Shown here: positions 31,376 through 39,635 of the stretch, piece after piece
Numbering within the stretch: position 1 is the first letter of the stretch
How the letters are laid out: every line of letters starts with the position of its first letter
Assembly (NCBI GenBank): GCA_902774035.1
Contig: CACYHA010000006.1
Location: forward strand, 62,001 to 126,000
Length of the DNA stretch: 64,000 nt
From: Oscillospiraceae bacterium
GTDB lineage: Bacteria; Bacillota; Clostridia; Oscillospirales; Acutalibacteraceae
Direction: 5' to 3'
Translations under genes and position numbers: made by a program
Notes under the pieces: model-generated
Databases searched by the model: none
Told to the model about the DNA's origin: nothing
Seen by the model: the letters and a program-made list of their open reading frames with translations, nothing else

Positions 31376-32347
31376 ATGTTAAAATTCAAAGACGACGGAA
31401 CCTTCCGTCTTTTGCAGATCAACGATTTTCAGGACAGTGACGATGTCGACCCGAGATCGGCAGCGTTTCTGGACGCCGTGCTGGACAAATACCGTCCCGA
31501 CCTTGTGGTGCTTGTCGGCGATCAGCTCACGCCCGGTGAGGACATGACGGCTGAAAGGATCCGGACAGCGCTCAAAAACGAGCTGGAGCCGATGGAAAAA
31601 CGCGGCATCCCGTTTCTTTTTACCTTCGGCAACCACGACCACGACAACGAACGTGCGCTGGACTGTGCCGCGCAGGCAGAGATCTATCACAGCTACAGAA
31701 TGTGCGCCTCTGCCGACAACGGTCCAGACCCCGGCACCTATCACAACGTGATCTTCGGCGCCGACGGCGTGACGCCGAAGTTTGGCGTCTACATGATGGA
31801 TTCCAACCTGTGGTACGGCGACTTCATGGACTGCGGCGTGAATGCGGCGCAGGTGCGGTGGTACCGCAAAACCGGCAGCAAAAACAGGGCCGCCAACGGC
31901 GGAACCCCTTTGCCTTCGCTCCTCTTTCAGCACATCCCCGTCAAGGAGATGTTCCGCTTTTTGAAGAAGGTGCCGGCCGGCACGCCGGGCGCCGTGGACA
32001 GCATGTTCGGCGACGAAAAATACGTGCTGGACGAAGCGGCGGTGTTCGTTGGCGACCGCACCGTGATCAAAGAACCGATCTGCTGCGAAAACCCGAAGGT
32101 CTCCACCGGCCAGTATGAGGCCTGGGTGGAGCAGGGCGACATCATCGGCGCCTACTTCGGCCACGACCATGTGAACACCTTTGTGGGCAAAACAGAGGAC
32201 GGCATCGTTATGGGCTACAACGGCGGCTTCGGCTTTGATTCCTACGGCGACGGCGACGAGCGTTTTGCGCGCATCTATGATTTCAGCGAAACCGACGTCA
32301 CGGCCTACTGCCAGACCACCCTGTATTACTCAAAGGAAGTCGGCTGA
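31376..32347 (+). CDS. calcineurin-like metallophosphoesterase
   Basis: A 323-residue cytoplasmic phosphoesterase without signal peptide. Metal-site motifs in order: INDFQD (motif I), VGDQL (motif II), FGNHDHD (motif III), FQHIP (motif IV) and YFGHDHVN (motif V). In motif I the usual D-x-H reads D-x-Q, so one ligand is changed. Substrate unknown. The ATG at 31376 has GAAGGGAG before it. It ends with the terminator at 32363-32395. Two further phosphoesterases of this fold lie at 39636 and 47706, but the sequences are not close. Confidence 0.9.
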   Translation: MLKFKDDGTFRLLQINDFQDSDDVDPRSAAFLDAVLDKYRPDLVVLVGDQLTPGEDMTAERIRTALKNELEPMEKRGIPFLFTFGNHDHDNERALDCAAQAEIYHSYRMCASADNGPDPGTYHNVIFGADGVTPKFGVYMMDSNLWYGDFMDCGVNAAQVRWYRKTGSKNRAANGGTPLPSLLFQHIPVKEMFRFLKKVPAGTPGAVDSMFGDEKYVLDEAAVFVGDRTVIKEPICCENPKVSTGQYEAWVEQGDIIGAYFGHDHVNTFVGKTEDGIVMGYNGGFGFDSYGDGDERFARIYDFSETDVTAYCQTTLYYSKEVG

Positions 32348-32362
32348 TTCACACAAACGATC

Positions 32363-32395
32363 AAAAAGGTACGGAAAGCGATCCGTACCTTTTTT
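32363..32395 (+). terminator. intrinsic terminator after the metallophosphoesterase gene
   Basis: A perfect stem of 13 bp (AAAAAGGTACGGA with TCCGTACCTTTTT), a 6-base loop and a T run. The A run on the other side makes it usable in both directions. Confidence 0.92.
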
Positions 32396-32438
32396 CGTGA
32401 TGTGAAAAACTGTCTGAGTCTTTTTCCGAAACGGCCAA

Positions 32439-32467
32439 CCGCCCCCGGAAAACGGGAGCGGTTGACG
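32439..32467 (+). promoter_or_regulatory. hairpin in front of a possible small gene
   Basis: An imperfect 12-bp stem (CAACCGC plus CCCCG pairing with CGGGA plus GCGGTTG, one mismatch) with a GAAAA loop. It ends where the ribosome binding site of the small frame at 32482 begins. The rest of 32396-32645 holds no recognised feature apart from that frame. Confidence 0.4.
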
Positions 32468-32481
32468 GAGAGGAAAAGAAA

Positions 32482-32607
32482 ATGAAAACAAACAAACAAG
32501 AAAATCGGAGAGAACTATTTTCTTGTGAAGAAGGGGTCGTTGTCAGAAGGGCTTGTTCTTCCCTTGTTCTGTTAGAATCTTACCATGTCAACCTAAAGAG
32601 AACCTAA
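32482..32607 (+). CDS. possible small protein of 41 residues
   Basis: ATG AAA ACA AAC at 32482 follows GGAGAGG with a spacing of eight bases and opens a frame of 41 codons to the TAA at 32605-32607. The product would start MKTNKQENRRELFSCEEG and contain VVVRRACSSLVLLESYHV. No similarity is known to me and no good promoter was seen, so it may be chance. It lies in a 298-base gap between convergent genes. Confidence 0.3.
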   Translation: MKTNKQENRRELFSCEEGVVVRRACSSLVLLESYHVNLKRT

Positions 32608-32645
32608 AAGGGTTCTGAAGTTCGAAAAATTTTTTCGGCGTCGGC

Positions 32646-34142
32646 TCAATGCAGGGTCGTGCCGTCATAGGCGCCGCAATCGACCGGTGTCTGCAGGAGG
32701 GCGATGCTGCCCCCTGCCTGCGGCGCGAACCCGTAGGCGACGCCGTCGCCCGCAAAGAAGAAGTTTTCCGCCGGGACGGTCTGCAGCAGATTCAGGTATG
32801 CTTCATACGGCGTGGTCTCGGCGCGCAGCTTTGACGCCGGACACATCACATAAGTCGGCGCGACCGCGGCATAAAGCGCGGGCAGGTTCGCCAGCAGGTG
32901 GTGAGACGCCTGCAGAACGTCCGCGCGCAGAGTTTCGGCCGAAAAGTTTTTCAGCAGCGTATTCTGCGTCAGATCCAGCGCGTCGCCGGGAAAGAGAAAA
33001 GCGGTTTGCCCCAGCGTCAGCTTCAGCACGCAGCAGGCCTCGTTCAGGTTATCCACCGGCACGGCTGCCGTTTCCGGGTCCGCCAGATCTTCCGGAGCAT
33101 AGAGCACTTCGCAGAAGGCGTCCTGCAGGCGGAATGCGGCGCCGCTGTGCGCTTTGAGATACTGCAGCGCGGGGTAGCGGGTGGCGAGGATGCTGCGGAT
33201 GCGGGTGGCGTAAGCGTTTTTTGTCATGGTGCCTTCCGCCGGAAAGTTGAACATGGCGCGTTCCAGTGCGATCCGGTCGGAATAGCGGCGCAGCAGCTTA
33301 TAGAAAAAGGCGTTGTGGTCGCCGTGGCTGTGGGTGCAGTACCAGAGGGCGATGTGCAGCGGCGCGTCCTCCGGGGTGCCGCTGACGGTGTGCAGGAAAC
33401 GGAAAAACTCCGTCACATTCTGCTCCGATGCCTGCCAGCGGTTGCCGCCGTCGATCACGATCAGCCGCCCGTCGGAAAGGGTCACGGCGTAGAGCATCCC
33501 GTTGCTGCCGTAATTCTTTTTTCCGGCGTGTTCCACGTCGCGGTAAGGGTAGCTGAACTGCCAGACCGTCGGCTGCAGGGGTTCCTCATCGACATACGCG
33601 ATCTCGTCCGTGCTGTAGCTGAAGGTTTGCAGCGACGCGGTGCTGCCCCGGTCGTCGATCACCCGGGTCTCGCCGCTGTTGCCGTTGAAATAGCAGTACA
33701 CGCTGCTGTCCGTCGTTTCATAGGCATAATAGTAATTGTTTTCGATCTGATGGGAATAGGTCTGTGTGTAGCCCGCCGATCGCAGTTTTTCGCCGTAGGC
33801 TTCCGCGTCGGCAAGGTTCGTTTTGCGCACGATCTGCATCCGGCCGGAAACAGAATCCGCCAGCGCGCTCAGATCGCCGTCTTCAAAATCATCGTCCTCC
33901 CGCTCGGCGGTGTCGTCAAACAGGCCTGTGCCGGTGCTGTAAAGGGCAGAGGAATAGTACCCCGCGTCAAAAGCCGGGATACCATGCAGCAGCCAGTCGC
34001 CCCGCACCTCGAGTTCTTCCCGGATCTGCGGCGGGTCGTCGGGAACGCCCGACCGGTTTGGCTGTTCGATGCCGAACAGGCTGAAAATGCTTGCGAGGAT
34101 CGCCATAAAAAATGCGCTGATCTTCTGAAACAATCCGCTCAT
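32646..34142 (-). CDS. membrane-anchored metallo-beta-lactamase-fold hydrolase
   Basis: A 498-residue protein. The first 25 residues form a hydrophobic anchor (ISAFFMAILASIFSLFG). Residues about 50-220 are a region of unknown type. The second half is a ComEC-like metallo-beta-lactamase domain: RLIVIDGGNRWQ, the zinc motif CTHSHGDHNAFF, FLFPGDALDL, LQASHHLLANLP and a final FFFAGDG. Possible activities are nuclease or phosphodiesterase; the substrate cannot be named. It is the last gene of the long minus-strand train and begins 79 bases after the GH3 gene, with GGAGG before the ATG. Confidence 0.87.
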   Translation of the reverse strand: MSGLFQKISAFFMAILASIFSLFGIEQPNRSGVPDDPPQIREELEVRGDWLLHGIPAFDAGYYSSALYSTGTGLFDDTAEREDDDFEDGDLSALADSVSGRMQIVRKTNLADAEAYGEKLRSAGYTQTYSHQIENNYYYAYETTDSSVYCYFNGNSGETRVIDDRGSTASLQTFSYSTDEIAYVDEEPLQPTVWQFSYPYRDVEHAGKKNYGSNGMLYAVTLSDGRLIVIDGGNRWQASEQNVTEFFRFLHTVSGTPEDAPLHIALWYCTHSHGDHNAFFYKLLRRYSDRIALERAMFNFPAEGTMTKNAYATRIRSILATRYPALQYLKAHSGAAFRLQDAFCEVLYAPEDLADPETAAVPVDNLNEACCVLKLTLGQTAFLFPGDALDLTQNTLLKNFSAETLRADVLQASHHLLANLPALYAAVAPTYVMCPASKLRAETTPYEAYLNLLQTVPAENFFFAGDGVAYGFAPQAGGSIALLQTPVDCGAYDGTTLH

Positions 34143-34221
34143 GGGAAACCTCCGAAAAATTGTCTGTTTTTCCGCCGGGATTTGCAGCCCTGCGCGAATC
34201 GGTGATCACGCAACGGCCATT

Positions 34222-36288
34222 TTACAGCTTCAGCCGCAAGGATCCGTTTTGTCCCTCCCCGATCCGCAGCGTCACGCCGCCGTCGGGGTCGGTGCGGCTG
34301 CCGTCAGGCAGCACGGCTTTCAGCCAGAAGCGGTCGATCTGCAGGGCGACACGTCTGGTTTCGCCCTGCGCGAGCTGCACGGACGCCACGGCGCAAAGCT
34401 GGCGGTTCGGCGTGGTCGTGCGGCTGTCGGAGAAGACAGCGTAGCACTGCACGACCGCGCGGCCGGCGCAGCGGCCGACGTTGGCGACACTGACCTTGCA
34501 GGTGAGGGAAGCGTCGCTGCTTGCGGTAATTGCCGGGTCGGAGAACGCAAAGGCGGTATAACTCAGGCCGTAACCGAAGGGGTAGAGGGGTTCGCTTTGC
34601 AAAAAGCGGTAGGTGCGCCCGGCCATGTCGTAGGTTTCCATGGGGGGCAGAGCTTCCCCGTCGCGGTAGAAGGTGATCGGCAGCTTCCCGCTGGGGCTGA
34701 CCTTTCCGCTGAGCACATTGGCGACGGCAAGACCGCCGAGGGCGCCCGGATACCAGGCGTGCAGCACGGCCTTCGCTTTGCTGCGCACCATTTCTCCGAG
34801 GTCGGCGCAGGAGCCGCACAGCACCACAACGGCCACATTTTCACATACGCTGCAGACCTGTTCGACAAGAACCTGCTGGCAGGCGGGCAGACGCAGCGTT
34901 TTGCGGTCGCCGCCGTCGGTGAACGCGTTGTCAAAGCCCAGCTCTTCGCCTTCCACGGTGCGGTCCAGACCGAGGCAGAGGATCGTCACGTCCGCCTCCT
35001 CGGCGGCGGCGACGCCCTCGCTCGTCATGTCTGCGAAATCGTTCCAGCGGCCGCGGACGCCGTCGCAGACCGGCGCGCCGTCCGCCACTGTGATCTGCGC
35101 GTGCGGGAAAGCGCGGCGGATGCCGTCGGCAAGGGTGATGTATTCATCAGCGTGGCCGTTGTAGTTGCCCTCCAGCGACCAGATGTTCATCGCGGTGGGG
35201 CCGACCACGGCGATTTTTTGCTTTTTTGTCGGGTCCAGCGGCAAAAACCCGCCTTTGTTTTCCAGCAGCACAAGGGTCTCTTCGGCCATCTTCAGGCTCA
35301 GCGCCTTGTGCGCTTCGCAGGAGACCGCAGAATAAGGAATGTCCGAAAACGGACGCTGCGGTTCAAATTCGCCGAGCTTCGCGCGGATGGTGAACAGCCG
35401 CTCGGCAGCGGCGGTGATCTCCGCTTCGGTGATGAGATCCTCTTCGTAGGCCTCGCAGAGATGGCGGTAGGCGTCGCCGCAGTTCAGTTCGCACCCGGCG
35501 TTCAGCGCGGCGGCCGCCGCTTCGGTCAGGGAGTCGACAACATGATGGCCTTCATAGATATCGCCGATCGCTCCACAGTCGGAGACGAAGTAGCCTTCAA
35601 AGCCCCATTGTTCCCTTAGTATCTTCATCAGCGTCGGGCTGGCGCAGCAGGGTTCGCCGTTCGTGCGGTTATAGGCGCCCATTACGCCAGCGACACCTGC
35701 TTCGACAGTCTTTTGAAACGCGGGCAGATAGGTCTCGTTCAGATCCTTTTCACTCACAACGGCGTCAAACCCGTGGCGCCTGCGCTCGGGGCCGGAATGG
35801 GCCGCAAAATGCTTGGCGCAGGCGGCGGCCTTGAGAAATGCGCCGTCGCCCTGAAGGCCGCGGATATAGGCGCGTGCGATCTCTGCGGTCAAAAACGGAT
35901 CTTCGCCGCAGGTCTCCTGACCGCGGCCCCAGCGGGGGTCGCGGAAGATGTTGATGTTCGGCGCCCAGAAGGTCAGGCCCTTATAGATGCCGCGGTCGCC
36001 GTGAGATGCGGCTTTGTTGTATTTGGCGCGTCCCTCTTCGGCGATCGCTGCGGCGACCTCGCCCACCAGCGCGGGATCAAAGCTCGCCGCCATGCCGATG
36101 GATTGGGGAAACACCGTTGCGACGCCGGCGCGGGCGACGCCGTGGCACGCCTCGTTCCACCAATTGTAGGCGTGGATGCCGAGGCGATCGATGGCGGGGG
36201 CTTCAAACAGAAGCTGCGACATTTTTTCCTCCGGCGTCATCTGCGAGACCAGCGCCTTTGCCGTGCGGCGCGCAGCAGACAGATCCAT
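34222..36288 (-). CDS. glycoside hydrolase family 3 beta-glucosidase or beta-xylosidase
   Basis: A 688-residue cytoplasmic GH3 enzyme without signal peptide. YNWWNEACHGVARAGVATVF and NINIFRDPRWGRGQETCGED are typical of the xylosidase/glucosidase branch. The catalytic nucleophile is Asp237 in YFVSDCGA. The C-terminal half holds the second domain (KIAVVGPTA) and a fibronectin-type-III-like domain (YPFGYGLSYTAFAF and VSVANVGRCAGRAVVQ). Absence of a signal peptide suggests action on imported oligosaccharides. It starts 15 bases after the GH78 gene with AAAGGAG. Confidence 0.95.
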   Translation of the reverse strand: MDLSAARRTAKALVSQMTPEEKMSQLLFEAPAIDRLGIHAYNWWNEACHGVARAGVATVFPQSIGMAASFDPALVGEVAAAIAEEGRAKYNKAASHGDRGIYKGLTFWAPNINIFRDPRWGRGQETCGEDPFLTAEIARAYIRGLQGDGAFLKAAACAKHFAAHSGPERRRHGFDAVVSEKDLNETYLPAFQKTVEAGVAGVMGAYNRTNGEPCCASPTLMKILREQWGFEGYFVSDCGAIGDIYEGHHVVDSLTEAAAAALNAGCELNCGDAYRHLCEAYEEDLITEAEITAAAERLFTIRAKLGEFEPQRPFSDIPYSAVSCEAHKALSLKMAEETLVLLENKGGFLPLDPTKKQKIAVVGPTAMNIWSLEGNYNGHADEYITLADGIRRAFPHAQITVADGAPVCDGVRGRWNDFADMTSEGVAAAEEADVTILCLGLDRTVEGEELGFDNAFTDGGDRKTLRLPACQQVLVEQVCSVCENVAVVVLCGSCADLGEMVRSKAKAVLHAWYPGALGGLAVANVLSGKVSPSGKLPITFYRDGEALPPMETYDMAGRTYRFLQSEPLYPFGYGLSYTAFAFSDPAITASSDASLTCKVSVANVGRCAGRAVVQCYAVFSDSRTTTPNRQLCAVASVQLAQGETRRVALQIDRFWLKAVLPDGSRTDPDGGVTLRIGEGQNGSLRLKL

Positions 36289-36303
36289 GAAATGCTCCTT
36301 TCC

Positions 36304-38508
36304 TTAAACGGTGATGCGATTTTCACCCGGCTCCAGCGGATAGATCTTGCCGAAGACTTCTGCCGTAGCTTTGCAGCCAAAGGGCACTGTGAAGGTGAAG
36401 CTCCAGCCGCTCTGCGTCTTTTCATAGGAAGAACGAATGGTGCCGCGGTCGGTGTCCAGCGCGGCTTTTACCCAGGGGATGCGTTCGTCCGGCGCGGGGG
36501 CAAAGCGAATGCCTGCGTAGCCAGGCGCGGTCTCCACCGGCGCGATGCCGGCCAGACGGCGGAACATCCAGGAAAAGACGCTACCGTATGCGTAATGGTT
36601 AAAGGAATTCATGGCCGGAGTGGCGAAGCGGCCGTCCGGATACATCCCGTTCCAGCGCTCCCAGATCGTGGTCGCGCCCATGGTTACGGCGTAGAGCCAC
36701 GAGGGATACTCCGTGCGCAGCAGCAGATCGACCGCCAGCGTGTCCTCGCCGACCAGCGTCAGCGCGTCGAGCAGATGGGTCGCGCCGATGAAGCCCGTGG
36801 TCAGACGTCCGAGTCTGCGCACGTTTTCGGCAAGCTGTTTTCCGGTCTCTGCCGGGTTATCGGTCAGGCCGAAGATCAAAGCGAGCACCTGCGCAGTCTG
36901 CAAGTCCTGCTTTGTGCGGCCGTTTTCCATGTATTCGCGCAGGAAGAAGCTGCGCACGCCCCGCAGCGCGTACTCATACCACGCGCAATCATAGCCGAGG
37001 ATGCGGCTGGCCTTGATGACGGTTTGCAGACCGTAGGCGAGGTAGGCTGTGGCGATCATGCCGCGGTCGGTCTCGCCGACGCCGTGTTCCCGGCTCAGGT
37101 CTTCCAGACTCAGCCAGTCGCCGTAGCCCTCGGTCGTCCAGGGGCGGGCGAACTCTTTTTCCGCCGGCGCGTTCTTGCTGCGGCATTTCGCGAGCATTCC
37201 GTCCACGTACTTTTTCATCGTCGGAAAATGGCGGCGCAGCCGTTCTTTGTCGCCGTAGGCCATGTAAAGCTCCCAGGGCAGAACGGTCGCAACGTCGTCC
37301 CAGGCGGGAGAACCGGCGTTTTCGCCGATGAACCGGCCCGGGTTCGGAACCACATGGGGGATCAGGCCGTCGTCGTGCTGGTCGGCGGCAATGTCGTTGT
37401 ACCATTTGTCAAAGAAGGCGCGCACATCGTAGTTGATGGCTGCCGTACGGCAGAACATTTCCGCGTCGCCTGTCCAGCCCAGACGTTCGTCGCGCTGCGG
37501 GCAGTCGGTCGGGACATCGAGGAAATTGCCCTTCTGGCCCCAGAGGACATTGTGGGCAAACTGATTCAGCAGCTCGTTCGCGCAGGAGAAATAGCCCGTG
37601 CGCTTCATTTCAGAATGCACAACAATGGCGGTGAAGTCTGCGGGCGCAATTGTGGAAAGCCCCTTGATCTGGATGTAGCGGAAGCCGTAAAAGGTGAACT
37701 GCGGCTTGGCAGTGAAGGCGCTTCCGGCGGAGATCACACGGAACTGTTCCTTCGCGGAGCGCAGGTTTTCGGTGTAGACGTTGCCGTCCCTGTCGAGCAT
37801 CTCAAAATGCTGCAGACAGATCTCGGTCTTGCGCGGCGCCTTTGCGGAAAACTCCACATAGCCCGTGACCTCCTGGCCGAAATCCACGACCAGTTCGCCC
37901 TTCGGCGTCACGATCAGCTTTTGGCCGGGGATGCGCTCCTGTTCGCGGATCGGCGCACCCTCCACGGGGATCAGAATGTTCTTGGGATAGACGGCCTCGA
38001 CCGCGTCGGTCAAAGCGCCTTTGCGGGCGGTCAGATCGAGGGTCTCGCCGTCGTAGATATCGTTGAAGACCACGTTGCTGCGCGAGGTCTGCCACTGCCG
38101 GTCGGAAAGGATCACGTCCTCGCTGCCGTCGGCATAGCGCACGGTCAGCGCACAGATCAGCGCCGCCTCATCGTACTTCAGGTCTTTGGATTCATATTTT
38201 TTGTTTGAGTGGAAGAACCAGCCGCGCCCGACGCTGACGGTCAGCTTGTTTTCGCCGCTTTGCAGCAGCTTCGTCACATCGTAGGTCAGATACTGGTGGC
38301 GCTTCTGATAGACGGTCCAGCCCGGAGAGAGGATGTCTTCGCCGATGCGTCGGCCGTTCAGCCGGGCGATGAAGACGCCATGGGCCGTCAGGCTCAGTTC
38401 GGCGCGCACCACGTCCGCCTTCGGGGCGAAAGCGCGGTGAAATTCGGTGACGCAAAGTTTGTTGCTGCGCTTTGCTTTGATCCAGCTTGCAAGGAAGATG
38501 TTGTTCAT
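36304..38508 (-). CDS. glycoside hydrolase family 78 alpha-L-rhamnosidase
   Basis: A 734-residue protein without signal peptide. An N-terminal jelly-roll part (ELSLTAHGVFIARLNGRRIG, GWTVYQKRHQYLTYDVT) precedes the (alpha/alpha)6 barrel that carries DVPTDCPQRDERLGWTGDAE, WTTEGYGDWLSLED and GATTIWERWNGMYPDG, with the acidic catalytic residues of GH78. The C-terminal beta domain ends GENRITV. The enzyme would release terminal alpha-L-rhamnose. Its start codon overlaps the stop of the phosphodiesterase remnant (ATGA), so translation may be coupled. GH3 follows 15 bases later. Confidence 0.95.
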   Translation of the reverse strand: MNNIFLASWIKAKRSNKLCVTEFHRAFAPKADVVRAELSLTAHGVFIARLNGRRIGEDILSPGWTVYQKRHQYLTYDVTKLLQSGENKLTVSVGRGWFFHSNKKYESKDLKYDEAALICALTVRYADGSEDVILSDRQWQTSRSNVVFNDIYDGETLDLTARKGALTDAVEAVYPKNILIPVEGAPIREQERIPGQKLIVTPKGELVVDFGQEVTGYVEFSAKAPRKTEICLQHFEMLDRDGNVYTENLRSAKEQFRVISAGSAFTAKPQFTFYGFRYIQIKGLSTIAPADFTAIVVHSEMKRTGYFSCANELLNQFAHNVLWGQKGNFLDVPTDCPQRDERLGWTGDAEMFCRTAAINYDVRAFFDKWYNDIAADQHDDGLIPHVVPNPGRFIGENAGSPAWDDVATVLPWELYMAYGDKERLRRHFPTMKKYVDGMLAKCRSKNAPAEKEFARPWTTEGYGDWLSLEDLSREHGVGETDRGMIATAYLAYGLQTVIKASRILGYDCAWYEYALRGVRSFFLREYMENGRTKQDLQTAQVLALIFGLTDNPAETGKQLAENVRRLGRLTTGFIGATHLLDALTLVGEDTLAVDLLLRTEYPSWLYAVTMGATTIWERWNGMYPDGRFATPAMNSFNHYAYGSVFSWMFRRLAGIAPVETAPGYAGIRFAPAPDERIPWVKAALDTDRGTIRSSYEKTQSGWSFTFTVPFGCKATAEVFGKIYPLEPGENRITV

Positions 38509-38795
38509 TTGCTCTGCTCCTTTTCAAAGGGAATGATTTTGTTGGAAACGAGGAAGGTGATGCGCTCTTCGCCGCCGTGGTCGGAGGTGATGAGGATCAG
38601 CCGGTCCTTGCTGTCGTAGGTTTTGCGGCTGCGGATGGCTTCCACAAGATCCGCGCCGGTGGCGTCCGCGTCGCGGAAGGCGCCAACATAGTCAGGGCTC
38701 TGCAGGGTGAAGCCGGTGGTGTGACCGGCAAGATGGGTGTATGCGAAGAAAACGAAGAAAAAGTCGGGCCTTTTTTCATCCGGAGCTGTTCTTCC
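38505..38795 (-). pseudogene. C-terminal remnant of an alkaline-phosphatase-superfamily phosphodiesterase
   Basis: Directly behind the TGA of the glycerophosphodiesterase gene, and in the same frame, 96 codons stay open to a stop at 38505-38507. The predicted chain contains RPDFFFVFFAYTHLAGHTTG, then LQSPDYVGAFRDAD, and ends with RLILITSDHGGEERITFLVS. This matches the C-terminal third of phosphodiesterases such as the one at 61692 (IQFDSVDGAGHCHG and LLIADHGG). The N-terminal half with the threonine nucleophile is missing and there is no start codon, so it is probably the remains of a deleted gene. Its stop overlaps the GH78 start codon. Confidence 0.72.
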
Positions 38796-39620
38796 TCATT
38801 CCTCCGGCGGCAGCAGGGCGTTGGTAGTGATGCCGTCCACACCGAGCTTCAAAAACCGCGCTGCTTTTTTGGTGCTGTCAATGGTCCAGACAACGGTTTT
38901 CAGCCCGGCATCCTGCGCTGCGCGGATCACGTCGTTTCCGGTTTTGTGTTTGAAATCCAGCCCGTTGATGCCGTTTTGCAGGCAGAAGTCGATGTCGTTT
39001 CGGGTGGCCTTCTGGGTCAGCAGATACATTTCCGTCTGCGGCATCAACTGCTTGATGCGCGCCAGGTCGTCCCGACTGAAGCTGATGACAACAAAGCGCT
39101 CCTTTTCTTCGCGGGCCGAAAGCAGCGCGGCAAGACCGTCCATCTGTTCCACAGGGGATTTCTTGATCTCGATCACGGGATGGATCCCGTATTCCCTGCA
39201 GATATCCAGGTACTCCGTCAACGTCGGCACTTTCTCGTTCGGGAACCGGTCAAGGCCGTTGCCGCTGTCGATGTGCAGTGTCCGGATTCCGGAAAAGGAG
39301 AATGTCCGGACAGGGCCGGCGCCGTCGGTCGTGCGGTCCACATCGTCGTCGTGCATGACGATCCATTGCCCGTCTGCGGTTTGCTGAATGTCGCATTCCG
39401 CGCCCCAAAAGCCGTGTTCCCCTGCCAGACGGAAGGCGGCCAGGCTGTTTTCCGGCGCGGCGGCGGAATAGCCCCGGTGGGCGATCAGGCGCACATCGGC
39501 AAGAGAGACCGCGGCCTGATCTGTGCAGAGCAAGGGCACCGCAATACACAGTATGATCGCAGCCGCGATCGCCGCGATCGCCGCGCCGAGGGCAACGGAT
39601 TGTTTCGTCTTTTTTTCCAT
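38796..39620 (-). CDS. glycerophosphodiester phosphodiesterase, membrane-anchored
   Basis: A 274-residue GDPD-fold protein with an N-terminal membrane segment (ALGAAIAAIAAAIILCIAVP). The catalytic block LIAHRGYSAAAPENSLAAF, the metal ligands in GAECDIQ and the HDDDVDRTTDG motif are complete, and FVVISFSRDDLARIK, then DGITTNALLP, close the barrel. Such enzymes split glycerophosphodiesters to glycerol-3-phosphate and an alcohol; teichoic-acid-type polymers are also substrates. The anchor places the active site outside the cell. It starts 15 bases after the phosphoesterase gene. Confidence 0.95.
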   Translation of the reverse strand: MEKKTKQSVALGAAIAAIAAAIILCIAVPLLCTDQAAVSLADVRLIAHRGYSAAAPENSLAAFRLAGEHGFWGAECDIQQTADGQWIVMHDDDVDRTTDGAGPVRTFSFSGIRTLHIDSGNGLDRFPNEKVPTLTEYLDICREYGIHPVIEIKKSPVEQMDGLAALLSAREEKERFVVISFSRDDLARIKQLMPQTEMYLLTQKATRNDIDFCLQNGINGLDFKHKTGNDVIRAAQDAGLKTVVWTIDSTKKAARFLKLGVDGITTNALLPPEE

Positions 39621-39635
39621 AGGCTTTCCTTTGCT

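Noticed and set aside
32600..32620. AGAACC/GGTTCT hairpin near the end of the long gene train as its terminator.
   Set aside because: The stem is only six pairs and no T run follows on the minus strand; the end of the train remains unassigned.
38505..38798. The in-frame TGA between GDPD and the phosphodiesterase fragment as a selenocysteine codon.
   Set aside because: The GDPD domain ends normally before the TGA, no known selenoprotein has this layout, and no convincing stem-loop with selenocysteine features was seen directly downstream.
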